This document shows, piece after piece, positions 1-6,959 of a stretch of 11,770 nt of DNA. Location of the stretch: contig VGOX01000030.1 in NCBI GenBank assembly GCA_016875755.1, positions 1-11,770 on the forward strand, read 5' to 3'. Below the pieces are notes generated by a model that saw nothing but the letters and a program-made list of their open reading frames with translations, did not search any database and was not told the origin of the DNA. A program made the position numbers and the translations under genes. This stretch comes from Chloroflexota bacterium. GTDB lineage: Bacteria > Chloroflexota > Anaerolineae > Anaerolineales > Villigracilaceae. Positions within the stretch are counted from its first letter, which is position 1, and every line of letters begins with the position of its first letter.

Positions 1-40
1 CGGAGGGAGGAGAGAGTATGAAGGGTCATTGGCTGGTCTC

Positions 41-103
41 GACCACGGACGATAGACGATGGACGATGGACAACCATGGTCTATGGTCTATCGTCTGTCG
101 TCT
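41..103. repeat. Heptad palindromic intergenic repeat, copy 1 (operon 3' end)
   Basis: Heptads of the form GAC(C/G)ATN run rightward, then switch to their inverse after CCATGG. Perfect 10-base arms GACGATAGAC (48-57) and GTCTATCGTC (86-95) can pair. It starts just after the stop of the small dehydratase subunit. No run of T follows on the minus strand, so it is not a classic intrinsic terminator, though it could stop exonucleases or transcription. The 40 bases to its left show nothing I can name. Confidence 0.8.
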
Positions 104-104
104 A

Positions 105-590
105 CTAAACATAGTCGCCGTGTTGGATAAGATAATTCACCAACCCACCCGCGTTGAGAATGTCGATCATCTGTTGCGGCATTTTGGTGGCTTGATAGGT
201 TTCGTTCTTTGTATGATTTGTGACAATGCCATTCTCAAGATCAACCGAAATCGAATCGCCCGATTGAATGTTGTGATGTTCCACTTCGATGACAGGCAGA
301 CCGATGTTGATGGCGTTGCGATAAAAAATTCTTGCAAAAGTTTTTGCAACCACTACCGAAACACCCGCGGCTTTGATGGCGATTGGCGCTTGCTCACGCG
401 ATGAACCGCAGCCGAAGTTATTTCCAGCCACGAGGATATCGCCTTGATGAACTTTTTTTGCAAAGTCAGGGTCAAGGTCTTCGAGCACATGCGAAGCCAG
501 AGCGGACATATCCAGGGTTTTGGTGTATTTGCCTGGAATGATGCGGTCGGTATCGATGTTGTCGACGGGGTAAACGTGAGCGGTGGTCAT
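105..590 (-). CDS. Aconitase-superfamily dehydratase, small (swivel) subunit, LeuD/DmdB-like
   Basis: 161 residues, the normal size for the stand-alone small subunit of archaeal-type isopropylmalate or homoaconitate dehydratases. The N-terminal DTDRIIPGKY segment (13-22) and the GCGSSREQAP loop (60-69) are family hallmarks; the serines and arginine of that loop bind the substrate carboxylates. It should complete the active site of the large subunit encoded just upstream and hydrate or dehydrate a malate/maleate-type acid in the cytosol. The ATG overlaps the stop of the large subunit as ATGA, so the pair is translationally coupled. The substrate-determining loop after Pro19 reads YTKT (22-25). 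From memory this is neither the YLRT of isopropylmalate isomerase nor the YLVY of homoaconitase, so I do not name it LeuD. Dimethylmaleate hydratase, citraconate hydratase or leucine synthesis are all possible. Family call is firm; substrate is unknown. Confidence 0.93.
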   Translation of the reverse strand: MTTAHVYPVDNIDTDRIIPGKYTKTLDMSALASHVLEDLDPDFAKKVHQGDILVAGNNFGCGSSREQAPIAIKAAGVSVVVAKTFARIFYRNAINIGLPVIEVEHHNIQSGDSISVDLENGIVTNHTKNETYQATKMPQQMIDILNAGGLVNYLIQHGDYV

Positions 591-1810
591 TCTGTTGGCT
601 CCGTAATCTCACCCGCCAGCGCAGATGCCGCCACAACAGCGGGCGAACCGAGATAGACCTGCGCTTTGGGGTTGCCCATGCGTCCTTGAAAATTACGATT
701 GGTGGATGAGATCACCACTTCCCCATCCCCTGGCACACCAAGATGTGAGCCCACGCATGGACCGCATCCTGAGGTGATGAAGGTCGCGCCTGCATCGGAG
801 AGAATTTGGATCGTGCCATCCTTGAGCGCGTCATTGAATATTTTTTTGGAGGCGGGTGCAATGATGAGACGTGTACTGGTAAGTTTCTTGCCATTCAACA
901 CTTGCGCCGCGGCATGGAGATCTTCGAGGCGCGTGTTAGTGCAGGAACCGATAAAGGCGTATTGGACTTTCGTACCCAACACTTCGTCAATGTCAACGAC
1001 ATTCTCAGGTGAATGCGGCTTTGCAATCTGCGGACGAAGCGATGAAACATCGAAAGTTAATTCACGGACGTACTCTGCATCGTTGTCAGCAAAGGTCGGT
1101 TCGAAGGGATACCAAAGGTCGAGTCCCGTTGGGTCAACCAAGCCTGTCTTCGCGCCCATTTCGGAACTCATGTTGGCAATCGCCATACGACTAGCTAATG
1201 TCATGGACTTAATCGTCTCGCCTGTGAATTCAACGGCTTGATAATTCGCACCTTCCACACCAAGTTCTTTGACGAGAAAGAGGATCAGGTCTTTGGCGGT
1301 CACGCCTTTTTTCAATGCACCGTTGAGCGTAATCTTGATGGTCTTCGGCACCTTGAGCCATGTTTTGCCAGTCAGCATCGTCGCAGCTAAATCCGTCGAA
1401 CCGACGCCGATGCCGAAGGCGTTCAACGCGCCATAGGTGGGAGTATGCGAGTCCGCGCCGAGGAAGAGGTCACCAGGTTTGACGTGCGCATTCTCCACCA
1501 TCAACTGGTGACAGATCCCTTCGCCGATGTCGTACAACCTGCAACCCATCTCCGCAGAAAAATCGCGCATGAGCTTGTGCAAGTTCGCAACCGTCTCATT
1601 CGGCGCGGGTGAAGCATGGTCAATGATCAGCGACACGCGCTCAACGTCCCAAAGTTTCTTCCCACCCATTTGACGGAACGCCTTGATCGCAAACGGCGCG
1701 GTCGCATCGGTCGCCATCACTCCATCCACGCGGACAATGGCAATATCACCCGCTTTCACGGGCTTGCCTGCGTGTTGGGAAATGATTTTTTCGCTAATCG
1801 TTTGGTTCAT
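587..1810 (-). CDS. Aconitase-superfamily dehydratase, large [4Fe-4S] subunit, LeuC/DmdA-like
   Basis: 407 residues from the ATG at 1810, matching the short (about 420 residue) LeuC class rather than the roughly 470 residue bacterial LeuC. Cluster ligands are visible as Cys290 in GSCTNTR and Cys349/Cys352 in SGCGPCVGS. GADSHTPTYGALNAFGIGVGS (near 118-138) is the standard substrate and cluster motif. With the small subunit it should interconvert a hydroxy-diacid and an unsaturated diacid. The reading frame stays open up to 1870, but that extension is translated heptad repeat DNA. The ATG at 1810 begins the conserved region, although no good Shine-Dalgarno precedes it, so the start is less certain than for its neighbours. 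It overlaps the small subunit by 4 bases. It follows an HMG-CoA-lyase-like gene, so a hydration-then-cleavage route for a branched acid is plausible. True LeuC activity cannot be excluded. Confidence 0.92.
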   Translation of the reverse strand: MNQTISEKIISQHAGKPVKAGDIAIVRVDGVMATDATAPFAIKAFRQMGGKKLWDVERVSLIIDHASPAPNETVANLHKLMRDFSAEMGCRLYDIGEGICHQLMVENAHVKPGDLFLGADSHTPTYGALNAFGIGVGSTDLAATMLTGKTWLKVPKTIKITLNGALKKGVTAKDLILFLVKELGVEGANYQAVEFTGETIKSMTLASRMAIANMSSEMGAKTGLVDPTGLDLWYPFEPTFADNDAEYVRELTFDVSSLRPQIAKPHSPENVVDIDEVLGTKVQYAFIGSCTNTRLEDLHAAAQVLNGKKLTSTRLIIAPASKKIFNDALKDGTIQILSDAGATFITSGCGPCVGSHLGVPGDGEVVISSTNRNFQGRMGNPKAQVYLGSPAVVAASALAGEITEPTE

Positions 1811-1820
1811 AGTATTTTTC

Positions 1821-1874
1821 GACGATGGACCATAGACCATGGTCACTATCGTCCGTCGTCCATTGTCCATCGTC
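1821..1874. repeat. Heptad palindromic intergenic repeat, copy 2
   Basis: Three direct heptads (GACGATG, GACCATA, GACCATG) are followed by inverted heptads. The outermost 10 bases, GACGATGGAC (1821-1830) and GTCCATCGTC (1865-1874), are exact inverse complements. It fills the whole gap between the fusion gene and the dehydratase large subunit and touches the fusion gene's stop codon. Confidence 0.82.
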
Positions 1875-3255
1875 AGACTAACTTATGCATCTTCGCAGGC
1901 AATTCCTTGCCCAGAAATTCTTCCATCCGTCGTGACAGTGCGCCGACTTTCTTCAAGTCGACGCCCGTTTGAATACCCATTTCGTGCAGCATGTTCGTGG
2001 TATCTTCGGTGGCGACATTACCTTTAGCCGTCTGAATGAACGGACAACCGCCGAGTCCACCAAAGGAAGTATCGAACATGGTCACGCCCGATTTCAATGC
2101 GGACAACAAATTCGCCAAGCCTTGTCCGCGTGTGTCGTGCAAATGCAAGACTACAGGCACATTCCCTGCCAGCGGCAACACTTCCTGCACCACGCGGCGG
2201 ATCAACTGCGGATTTCCCAGCCCAGCCGAGTCTGCCAGTGAGAGTTCATCAATGCCCATCGCTAAAAATCTGCGTGCCATCGAAACGACTTTCGCCTGTT
2301 CGATCTTGCCTTCGTACGCACAACCGAACGCCACCTGCACACCGACGCGCACTTTCACGCCATGTTCACGCGCCATCTTCACCATCTCGGCAGTCTCCGC
2401 GATTCCATCTTCAACGGTCGTGTTGGCGTTTTTCTTCGCGAGCGTTTCACTGGCAGGCACACCCATTTCCAACTGCTTCACGCCCGCCGCGATCGCGCGC
2501 TCCACGCCTTTCATGTTCAGCACCAACGCGCTAAAGGTCACGTCATCACGTTTGGGCAAACGTGCAAACACTTCAGCAGCGTCCGCCATCTGCGGCACGA
2601 TCTTTGGATTCACAAACGAGGAAACCTGAATATTCTTGAGTCCAGCGTCGGCGAGGAGAGAGGCGTATTCCACTTTCATCTCAGTCGGGATGAACTTCTC
2701 CTCACGCTGGATTCCATCCCGCAGCCCGACTTCGACCAAATTAACTTCCATCGGCACCGTGGGAATTTCAATCGCCTCGCTTCGACGCCATAACCTGTTG
2801 TGATAAAGAAGAGGCATGTCCAACTCTGACACAGACAAGTCCTTAACCTCGCCCACAAAAATAGTGTGGTCGCCACCGTCATACATCGCCCAAACGGTGC
2901 AATCGACCCATGCCAATGAATCAGGCAACAGCGGACTGCCCGTCACCGCTGTGTGAGTCTTCAGCCCAGCAAAACGATCTTTGATCTCAGGCTTCATGCC
3001 CGCAAAGCGCATGCCGATCTCAAGCTGCCGCGCAGACAAAACATTCACGGCAAAGTATCCGCTCTCGGCGATGACGTTATGCGTGAATAGTTTTTTATTA
3101 AGCGATACCAATACCAACGGCGGGTCAAGGCTCAGGCTGGTGAACGAACTTGCGGTGATGCCAATGGGCGTCTCGCCATGCTTGGATGTGACCACCGTCA
3201 CACCCGAAGCGAACTGTCCCATGGCACGTTTGAAATCGTTTGGATCAAAAGTCAT
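1873..3255 (-). CDS. Fusion: FMN-type flavin reductase + HMG-CoA-lyase-like TIM barrel
   Basis: One uninterrupted 460-residue frame with two domains. Residues 1-160 are a flavin-reductase split-barrel domain: FKRAMGQFASGVTVVTS at the N-terminus, SSFTSLSLDPPLVLVSL at 36-52, and the GDHTIFVGEV region at 128-137. Such domains reduce FMN with NAD(P)H. Residues 169-460 are an HMG-CoA lyase-family barrel with EVGLRDGIQ (175-183; Arg179 and Asp180), SSFVNPKIVPQMAD (212-225), HLHDT (371-375; metal ligands His371 and His373) and GLGGCPF (400-406; catalytic Cys404). All key lyase residues are kept, so cleavage of an HMG-CoA, citramalyl-CoA or similar tertiary-alcohol substrate is expected. I do not recall this fusion as common. 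The ATG at 3255 has AGGA 8 bases upstream and lies 9 bases after the dehydrogenase stop. No frameshift or broken junction is visible. Domains are firm; substrate and the reason for the fusion are unknown. Confidence 0.92.
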   Translation of the reverse strand: MTFDPNDFKRAMGQFASGVTVVTSKHGETPIGITASSFTSLSLDPPLVLVSLNKKLFTHNVIAESGYFAVNVLSARQLEIGMRFAGMKPEIKDRFAGLKTHTAVTGSPLLPDSLAWVDCTVWAMYDGGDHTIFVGEVKDLSVSELDMPLLYHNRLWRRSEAIEIPTVPMEVNLVEVGLRDGIQREEKFIPTEMKVEYASLLADAGLKNIQVSSFVNPKIVPQMADAAEVFARLPKRDDVTFSALVLNMKGVERAIAAGVKQLEMGVPASETLAKKNANTTVEDGIAETAEMVKMAREHGVKVRVGVQVAFGCAYEGKIEQAKVVSMARRFLAMGIDELSLADSAGLGNPQLIRRVVQEVLPLAGNVPVVLHLHDTRGQGLANLLSALKSGVTMFDTSFGGLGGCPFIQTAKGNVATEDTTNMLHEMGIQTGVDLKKVGALSRRMEEFLGKELPAKMHKLV

Positions 3256-3264
3256 GAATAATTC

Positions 3265-4047
3265 CTAATCGAAGACATTTCTCTTTACAAAAGGCGCGGT
3301 CAAAAATCTCAACATTAACTTCCAACGCGGCTGGAAATGAATTTCTGCGCCGTTCTTTTCATTGGTAAGCATCTGCTCCGCCAACCACGGAACAACATCT
3401 GAAACACGGTTGGCGATGATGTTGAATATAGGCTTGACCTTGTTCAATTCTTCAGGTGTTTTATATTGACCAGTGATCATATCGGTAATGACCATGCCTG
3501 GCTGAAGAGTTGCTACTTGGACAGACGTGTTCGCGACTTCCTTCGCCAGCGACTTACCAAAATACGCAGCCGCGGCTTTGGTCATGCCATAGACGGAAAG
3601 TCCAGCCATGGTACGTCCGCTGGAGCCGAAGCCTTCAAGGTTATAGATCCAACCACCACCCTGCTCCAACATCCCTTTGATGGCGACACGCGAACCGTAG
3701 ATCGAACCGTACACATTGGCATTGACAGAATCTTGGATCACATCCAGAGGCAGATCCCAAACGTTGGTCATTGGGTGGGCAACACCTGCATTGTTGACCC
3801 ATATATCCACACGCCCGAATTTCTCTTTAGCAAAAACAAAGAGTTTTTCGTTATCGTCATATTTTGTAACATCACACAAATAACCAGCGACATTCTTATG
3901 CTTCGCAGCAAGCGCAGAAACAGCCTTATCAAGCCGTTCTTGATTCCGCCCACTGACAACGACTTGCTGCCCGCGTTTGAGAAATTCCTCTGCGAGTCCG
4001 TAGCCAATGCCTTTGGTGGAGCCTGTGATGACAATAACCTTGCTCAT
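3265..4047 (-). CDS. Short-chain dehydrogenase, chlorophyll b reductase (NYC1/NOL)-like
   Basis: 260 residues, a classical SDR: TGSTKGIG (8-15, nucleotide binding), NNAG (85-88), Tyr153 and Lys157 in YGMTK, PGM at 183-185. Several details match what I remember of plant NOL/NYC1 beyond general SDR features. They are DIWVNNAG, an N-L-E-G-F-G-S-S-G segment (136-144) where NOL has N-M-D-G-A-G-S-G-G, the FNII segment at 208-211, and a C-terminus that ends in an aromatic-Asp after a basic hydrophobic stretch. NOL reduces the 7-formyl group of chlorophyll b to 7-hydroxymethyl chlorophyll with NADPH. The ATG at 4047 overlaps the preceding stop (ATGA) and has GGAAGGA four bases ahead; an upstream TTG at 4059 is less likely. 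SDR family is certain. The pigment substrate rests on these motifs and on the neighbouring pathway look-alikes, and another carbonyl substrate remains possible. Confidence 0.9.
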   Translation of the reverse strand: MSKVIVITGSTKGIGYGLAEEFLKRGQQVVVSGRNQERLDKAVSALAAKHKNVAGYLCDVTKYDDNEKLFVFAKEKFGRVDIWVNNAGVAHPMTNVWDLPLDVIQDSVNANVYGSIYGSRVAIKGMLEQGGGWIYNLEGFGSSGRTMAGLSVYGMTKAAAAYFGKSLAKEVANTSVQVATLQPGMVITDMITGQYKTPEELNKVKPIFNIIANRVSDVVPWLAEQMLTNEKNGAEIHFQPRWKLMLRFLTAPFVKRNVFD

Positions 4048-4994
4048 GCTTCCTTCCAATTAAGAACGCCAAACGTCGTGTACTGCATCTTGTCTGACTT
4101 GTAAAACTGCCAGACCACGCTCATATTGAAGTTGTCATCAATGATGAACTCGCGACCTTTGATCTTGAGCGCTTCGCCATAAAAATGCTGTGACGTGTAC
4201 AACGCGCGCCCATAGCCGAAACTATTGCCGAACAGGTCGGGGCCTTCAAAAAAGTGACGATTGCCATTACGATAACGGTTGAATTTGTATTCCTTCTCGA
4301 ACACACCGCTGATAGAAATGGTCATTTCGGCGCGCAATAGATCAATCGGTTTGTATTCAATATGGACTCGATTGACGCCCAGTTTTTCCTGATCCGCGCC
4401 GTAGACGATCATCTCACCGTCCCATGCGCCCGACTTCTTCGACGGCAAAATGTGCGGGTTGCGTCCATTGACACGTTCGGTTTCGCAGAAGGCGTCAATG
4501 CGAGATTTCGTTTCAGAGTTGTCGTGATAATCGTAGGCGACCTTGTAAATGCCGTTGAACACAGTGCAGATCTTCGGTCCATCGTAGATCAGCGACGAAT
4601 AGACCTGGGTCTGCATGTCGGGAAGGATGTGAACCATCGTGCGCAAGTCGCCTGTCCAGCCTGGGGAGTAGTAATGCGCATCAACAAGCGTCCCGTAGGG
4701 ATGACCCGCGCCAATGAAATCGGGTCCAAGGTAAATGCGGTCTTTGTCCGAGTCGATCACACCAAAGGCAAAGATGTCCGAGACTTCAAACCGCCCCACC
4801 AGCGGACCTGTCGCATCCTGCAAGTGCGTGTTCATGTAATACGTGGTCGCGCCTTTTTCCTTATCGAACACGGAAGAGCGATAGACTTTGTTGTAGCCGA
4901 TATGATTGCCTTCGGTATCGAAGATGGATGGCAATCCATGCCATTCGCCTTCAATGGATTTTTGCCAGTTAGAGGGTTGTTGGGTGTGGGTCAT
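4044..4994 (-). CDS. Two-domain calycin/lipocalin-like protein (DUF3598-type), unknown function
   Basis: 316 residues with no signal peptide or membrane segment. It appears to be an internal duplication of two beta-barrel-like halves, about 10-155 and 187-316. The first half opens with EGEWHGLPSIFDTEGN (15-30) and the second with SGAWDGEMIVYGADQE (188-203). Each later carries a related motif: R-I-Y-L-G-P-D-F-I-G (86-95) and H-F-F-E-G-P-D-L-F-G (247-256). The pattern W-x-G followed by a D/P-x-G turn resembles the DUF3598/calycin group. The C-terminus (TTFGVLNWKEA) matches the end of the protein at 9573-8662 (SQFGVMEFERA), so the two look paralogous. The ATG at 4994 overlaps the stop of the RCC-reductase-like gene (ATGA), and its own stop overlaps the next start, so it is made together with two presumed pigment enzymes. 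A pigment-binding or carrier role is inference only. Confidence 0.85.
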   Translation of the reverse strand: MTHTQQPSNWQKSIEGEWHGLPSIFDTEGNHIGYNKVYRSSVFDKEKGATTYYMNTHLQDATGPLVGRFEVSDIFAFGVIDSDKDRIYLGPDFIGAGHPYGTLVDAHYYSPGWTGDLRTMVHILPDMQTQVYSSLIYDGPKICTVFNGIYKVAYDYHDNSETKSRIDAFCETERVNGRNPHILPSKKSGAWDGEMIVYGADQEKLGVNRVHIEYKPIDLLRAEMTISISGVFEKEYKFNRYRNGNRHFFEGPDLFGNSFGYGRALYTSQHFYGEALKIKGREFIIDDNFNMSVVWQFYKSDKMQYTTFGVLNWKEA

Positions 4995-5713
4995 GCAGTC
5001 TCCACTTCCTGATTCTTCAAAATCTCGCGTAGCCTCGTACCCGTCTCCGCACCGACAAGACGTTCCACCTGCGCCCAAACCTTATCCACTTCGGGGTCGA
5101 AGATGGCGTTGCGGTTGAGTTGGTCACGGACGGCGAAATCGCCAGTCGGCACAGCATCCGCAGGGACGCCGTTCTCGACAAGATTGAACCAATGCTCAAG
5201 ATAACCATTCACAGGAGTCTGAATCTGCTCAAACGCGGATTCACTTGCGCGATACGCTAACATCCACGGGGACATGAGCGCATATTGCTTGGGACCCAAC
5301 TGTGCAGGCGTGAGACCTTCGATCTTCTTGGCTTCATCAAAGATGGGAGTCAAGTTATCGAAGACAGTATTGAGATACTTGAGGTTCGCGCCAAGGTCCG
5401 CACGCGGAATCAAGTCGAGATGGAAAGCAAAGTGCGGACCTGCCATGACCGAGTCCAAGGTGAAGTGCGGGATGTGGCTCTCAGGCTTGGTGAAGGCAAA
5501 GATCATGTGCGAGTCGAGTCCGATGGGCGGAACGACCAAACCGATATAAACCATCTTATGCACCTTATCTCCGCTGAACAAACGGAGAGAGCCAACGGGA
5601 GCAGGACTCATCGGTGAGGAAAGGCTCAGGTATGGCGACCCGACCTCGGTGAGTCCGAAGCGGGTTTTTATCTTCTCTAAAGCACCTAACGAAAGTTGCT
5701 GCGGTAAGGACAT
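4991..5713 (-). CDS. Red chlorophyll catabolite reductase (RCCR)-like, bilin-reductase fold
   Basis: 240 residues. I compared it from memory with Arabidopsis RCCR (ACD2). A central block HFAFHLDLIPRADLGANLKYL (94-114) lines up with the RCCR segment containing LDLPHRKDL and PDYL. The following SPWMLAYRAS (148-157) lines up with PSLFVRSAFS, and the C-terminal RDQLNRNAIFDPEVDKVW (196-213) lines up with RRDKSFRRKSIEDDLDL. That last block would place Asp206 or Asp210 near the catalytic Asp of the plant enzyme. RCCR reduces red chlorophyll catabolite to a primary fluorescent catabolite using ferredoxin. The plant protein has a longer N-terminus, partly plastid targeting, which is absent here. The ATG at 5713 has GGAG 8 bases upstream. 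It follows the Rieske oxygenase across a repeat-bearing 100-base gap, the order expected for consecutive pathway steps. Similarity is distant, so a ferredoxin-dependent bilin reductase with another substrate is the main alternative. Confidence 0.7.
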   Translation of the reverse strand: MSLPQQLSLGALEKIKTRFGLTEVGSPYLSLSSPMSPAPVGSLRLFSGDKVHKMVYIGLVVPPIGLDSHMIFAFTKPESHIPHFTLDSVMAGPHFAFHLDLIPRADLGANLKYLNTVFDNLTPIFDEAKKIEGLTPAQLGPKQYALMSPWMLAYRASESAFEQIQTPVNGYLEHWFNLVENGVPADAVPTGDFAVRDQLNRNAIFDPEVDKVWAQVERLVGAETGTRLREILKNQEVETA

Positions 5714-5746
5714 GGTTCAGTCTCCAATAAAGTTGATTTCAGTTTC

Positions 5747-5823
5747 GACCGCGGACCATGGACGACAGACCATAGAAATATTTGGTGAGCGGTCTACCGT
5801 CTGTGGTCTATCGTCAATCGTCC
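5747..5823. repeat. Heptad palindromic intergenic repeat, copy 3, overlapping the Rieske gene end
   Basis: Four direct heptads (5747-5774) and a set of inverted heptads (5791-5823) flank a 16-base unrelated spacer. Pairing of the arms is imperfect. The right end covers the last codons and stop of the Rieske oxygenase, so part of the repeat is translated. Confidence 0.75.
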
Positions 5824-6947
5824 AACTTCTTCACATCGACCGTCGGCACTTCCTTCAATACCCATGCCTTGGCGAGCTCGGGGACTTCCTTGCGCGCGGG
5901 CGACGGAATGACCACGGCATGCTGACGACCGAATTCTTTCTTGATGCGATGAATATCGATCTGCCAACCCATGTCGATATATTTCTGGCGCATTTTGCGA
6001 TAAGCGATTTGAATGCCATCAGACTTCACAGAAAGTTCTGCGCCGATGTCATAAGGCAAAAGTTCGGGGCGTTGCGCAAGCACGATCGGATAATCTTGAT
6101 TGAAAATTTTCAACACACGTTTGAGTGCATCGCCATCAGCCCAGTTGCCTTTGAAGAATGTACGGAGCTGTGTCCACTTGGTGATGGTCTTGTATTCGTC
6201 GACAGGCACATGGAAGTTGAACAGGATCATCAGACCCATTGGCAATTCCACTTCGAGCAGGGTCATGCAAGGCATCCAAAATGCGGCGCGGGTACGCACA
6301 CCTTTGGGCTCGGCTTCTTCCTTATACAAACGTTTCCACAAACCAGGGATATTTTTGCGCTTCGGCTTGAGCGTCACGACCATCTCCGCGCCCAAAGGAT
6401 GATGTGTGGTTTCATAATCAGGGATGGCAGGCTCTTCGCGATTGCCGAACGCTCCACCATGGACGAACGGAGCATGCGCCGCATCGAGAGAATTTTCCAA
6501 TGCGCGTTCGTAATAGACAGGCCACTCGAACGTGCCGCGCACCACTTTGAAATTCGGGTCATCGAAGTAAGGCAGGTCGGGCAATGCAGGTCGTTCGGCT
6601 TCAGGTAGGTCACCGAGGAACGCCCAGATGTAGCCGTACTTTTCAACTGTCGGGTATGAATCCACACGCGCCTTCTTTGGCACTGGGAGATCAGGGTGAG
6701 CAGGAATCTTCACGCACGAACCATCGGCTTTATATTCCCAGCCGTGATACGGGCACACAATGCAGTCGCCTTCCATCCAACCATCCGACAACGCCCCGCC
6801 GCGATGCACACACAAATCACTCATCACATGCGCCGCGCCATCGGGCGTGCGATACAAAACAAACTCCTGCTCAAGCGCCGTCACGCGCATAGGCTTGTCT
6901 TTTACAACGTGTGAAAATTCCAACGGCCACCAAAAATTCTTCAACAT
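5814..6947 (-). CDS. Rieske non-heme iron oxygenase, pheophorbide a oxygenase (PAO)-like
   Basis: 377 residues. The Rieske [2Fe-2S] ligands are Cys46 and His48 in CVHRG and Cys65 and His68 in CPYHGW. The mononuclear iron site is E-N-S-L-D-A-A-H-A-P-F-V-H (151-163), giving His158 and His163, with Asn152 and Asp155 in the bridging positions. The two-domain layout and length fit the PAO/TIC55/CAO-like single-component oxygenases, which need ferredoxin-type electrons. PAO opens pheophorbide a to red chlorophyll catabolite. The C-terminal CxxC of the plant enzymes is missing: only one isolated cysteine lies in the second half. No plastid peptide or C-terminal membrane helices are evident. AAGGAG sits 6 bases before the ATG, the best ribosome site in the window. 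The last codons and stop run into heptad repeat DNA. Rieske oxygenase is certain. The PAO role is inferred mainly from the hydrolase upstream and RCCR-like gene downstream. Confidence 0.93.
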   Translation of the reverse strand: MLKNFWWPLEFSHVVKDKPMRVTALEQEFVLYRTPDGAAHVMSDLCVHRGGALSDGWMEGDCIVCPYHGWEYKADGSCVKIPAHPDLPVPKKARVDSYPTVEKYGYIWAFLGDLPEAERPALPDLPYFDDPNFKVVRGTFEWPVYYERALENSLDAAHAPFVHGGAFGNREEPAIPDYETTHHPLGAEMVVTLKPKRKNIPGLWKRLYKEEAEPKGVRTRAAFWMPCMTLLEVELPMGLMILFNFHVPVDEYKTITKWTQLRTFFKGNWADGDALKRVLKIFNQDYPIVLAQRPELLPYDIGAELSVKSDGIQIAYRKMRQKYIDMGWQIDIHRIKKEFGRQHAVVIPSPARKEVPELAKAWVLKEVPTVDVKKLDD

Positions 6948-6959
6948 GGTTATCTCCTT

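Noticed and set aside
1..29. Possible start of a further minus-strand gene (ATG at 29, open to the window edge)
   Set aside because: Only nine codons are visible, there is no convincing ribosome site, and low-complexity CT-rich sequence can be open by chance.
41..103. Rho-independent terminator at the operon end
   Set aside because: Hairpin potential exists but no T-run follows in the direction of transcription; kept only as a repeat.
18..404. Plus-strand open frame with a GGAGGAGAG-like site before an ATG at 18
   Set aside because: It runs through the heptad repeat and then antisense through the small dehydratase subunit. The protein has no family pattern, while the opposite strand is clearly coding.
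587..1810. Assignment of the dehydratase pair as leucine-biosynthetic LeuC/LeuD
   Set aside because: Not excluded, but no leuA or leuB lies nearby, the specificity loop is atypical and the context is catabolic, so no gene symbol is given.
2097..2793. Large plus-strand frames opposite the fusion gene
   Set aside because: Their products are Ser/Arg/Pro-rich shadow translations opposite a clearly conserved lyase domain.
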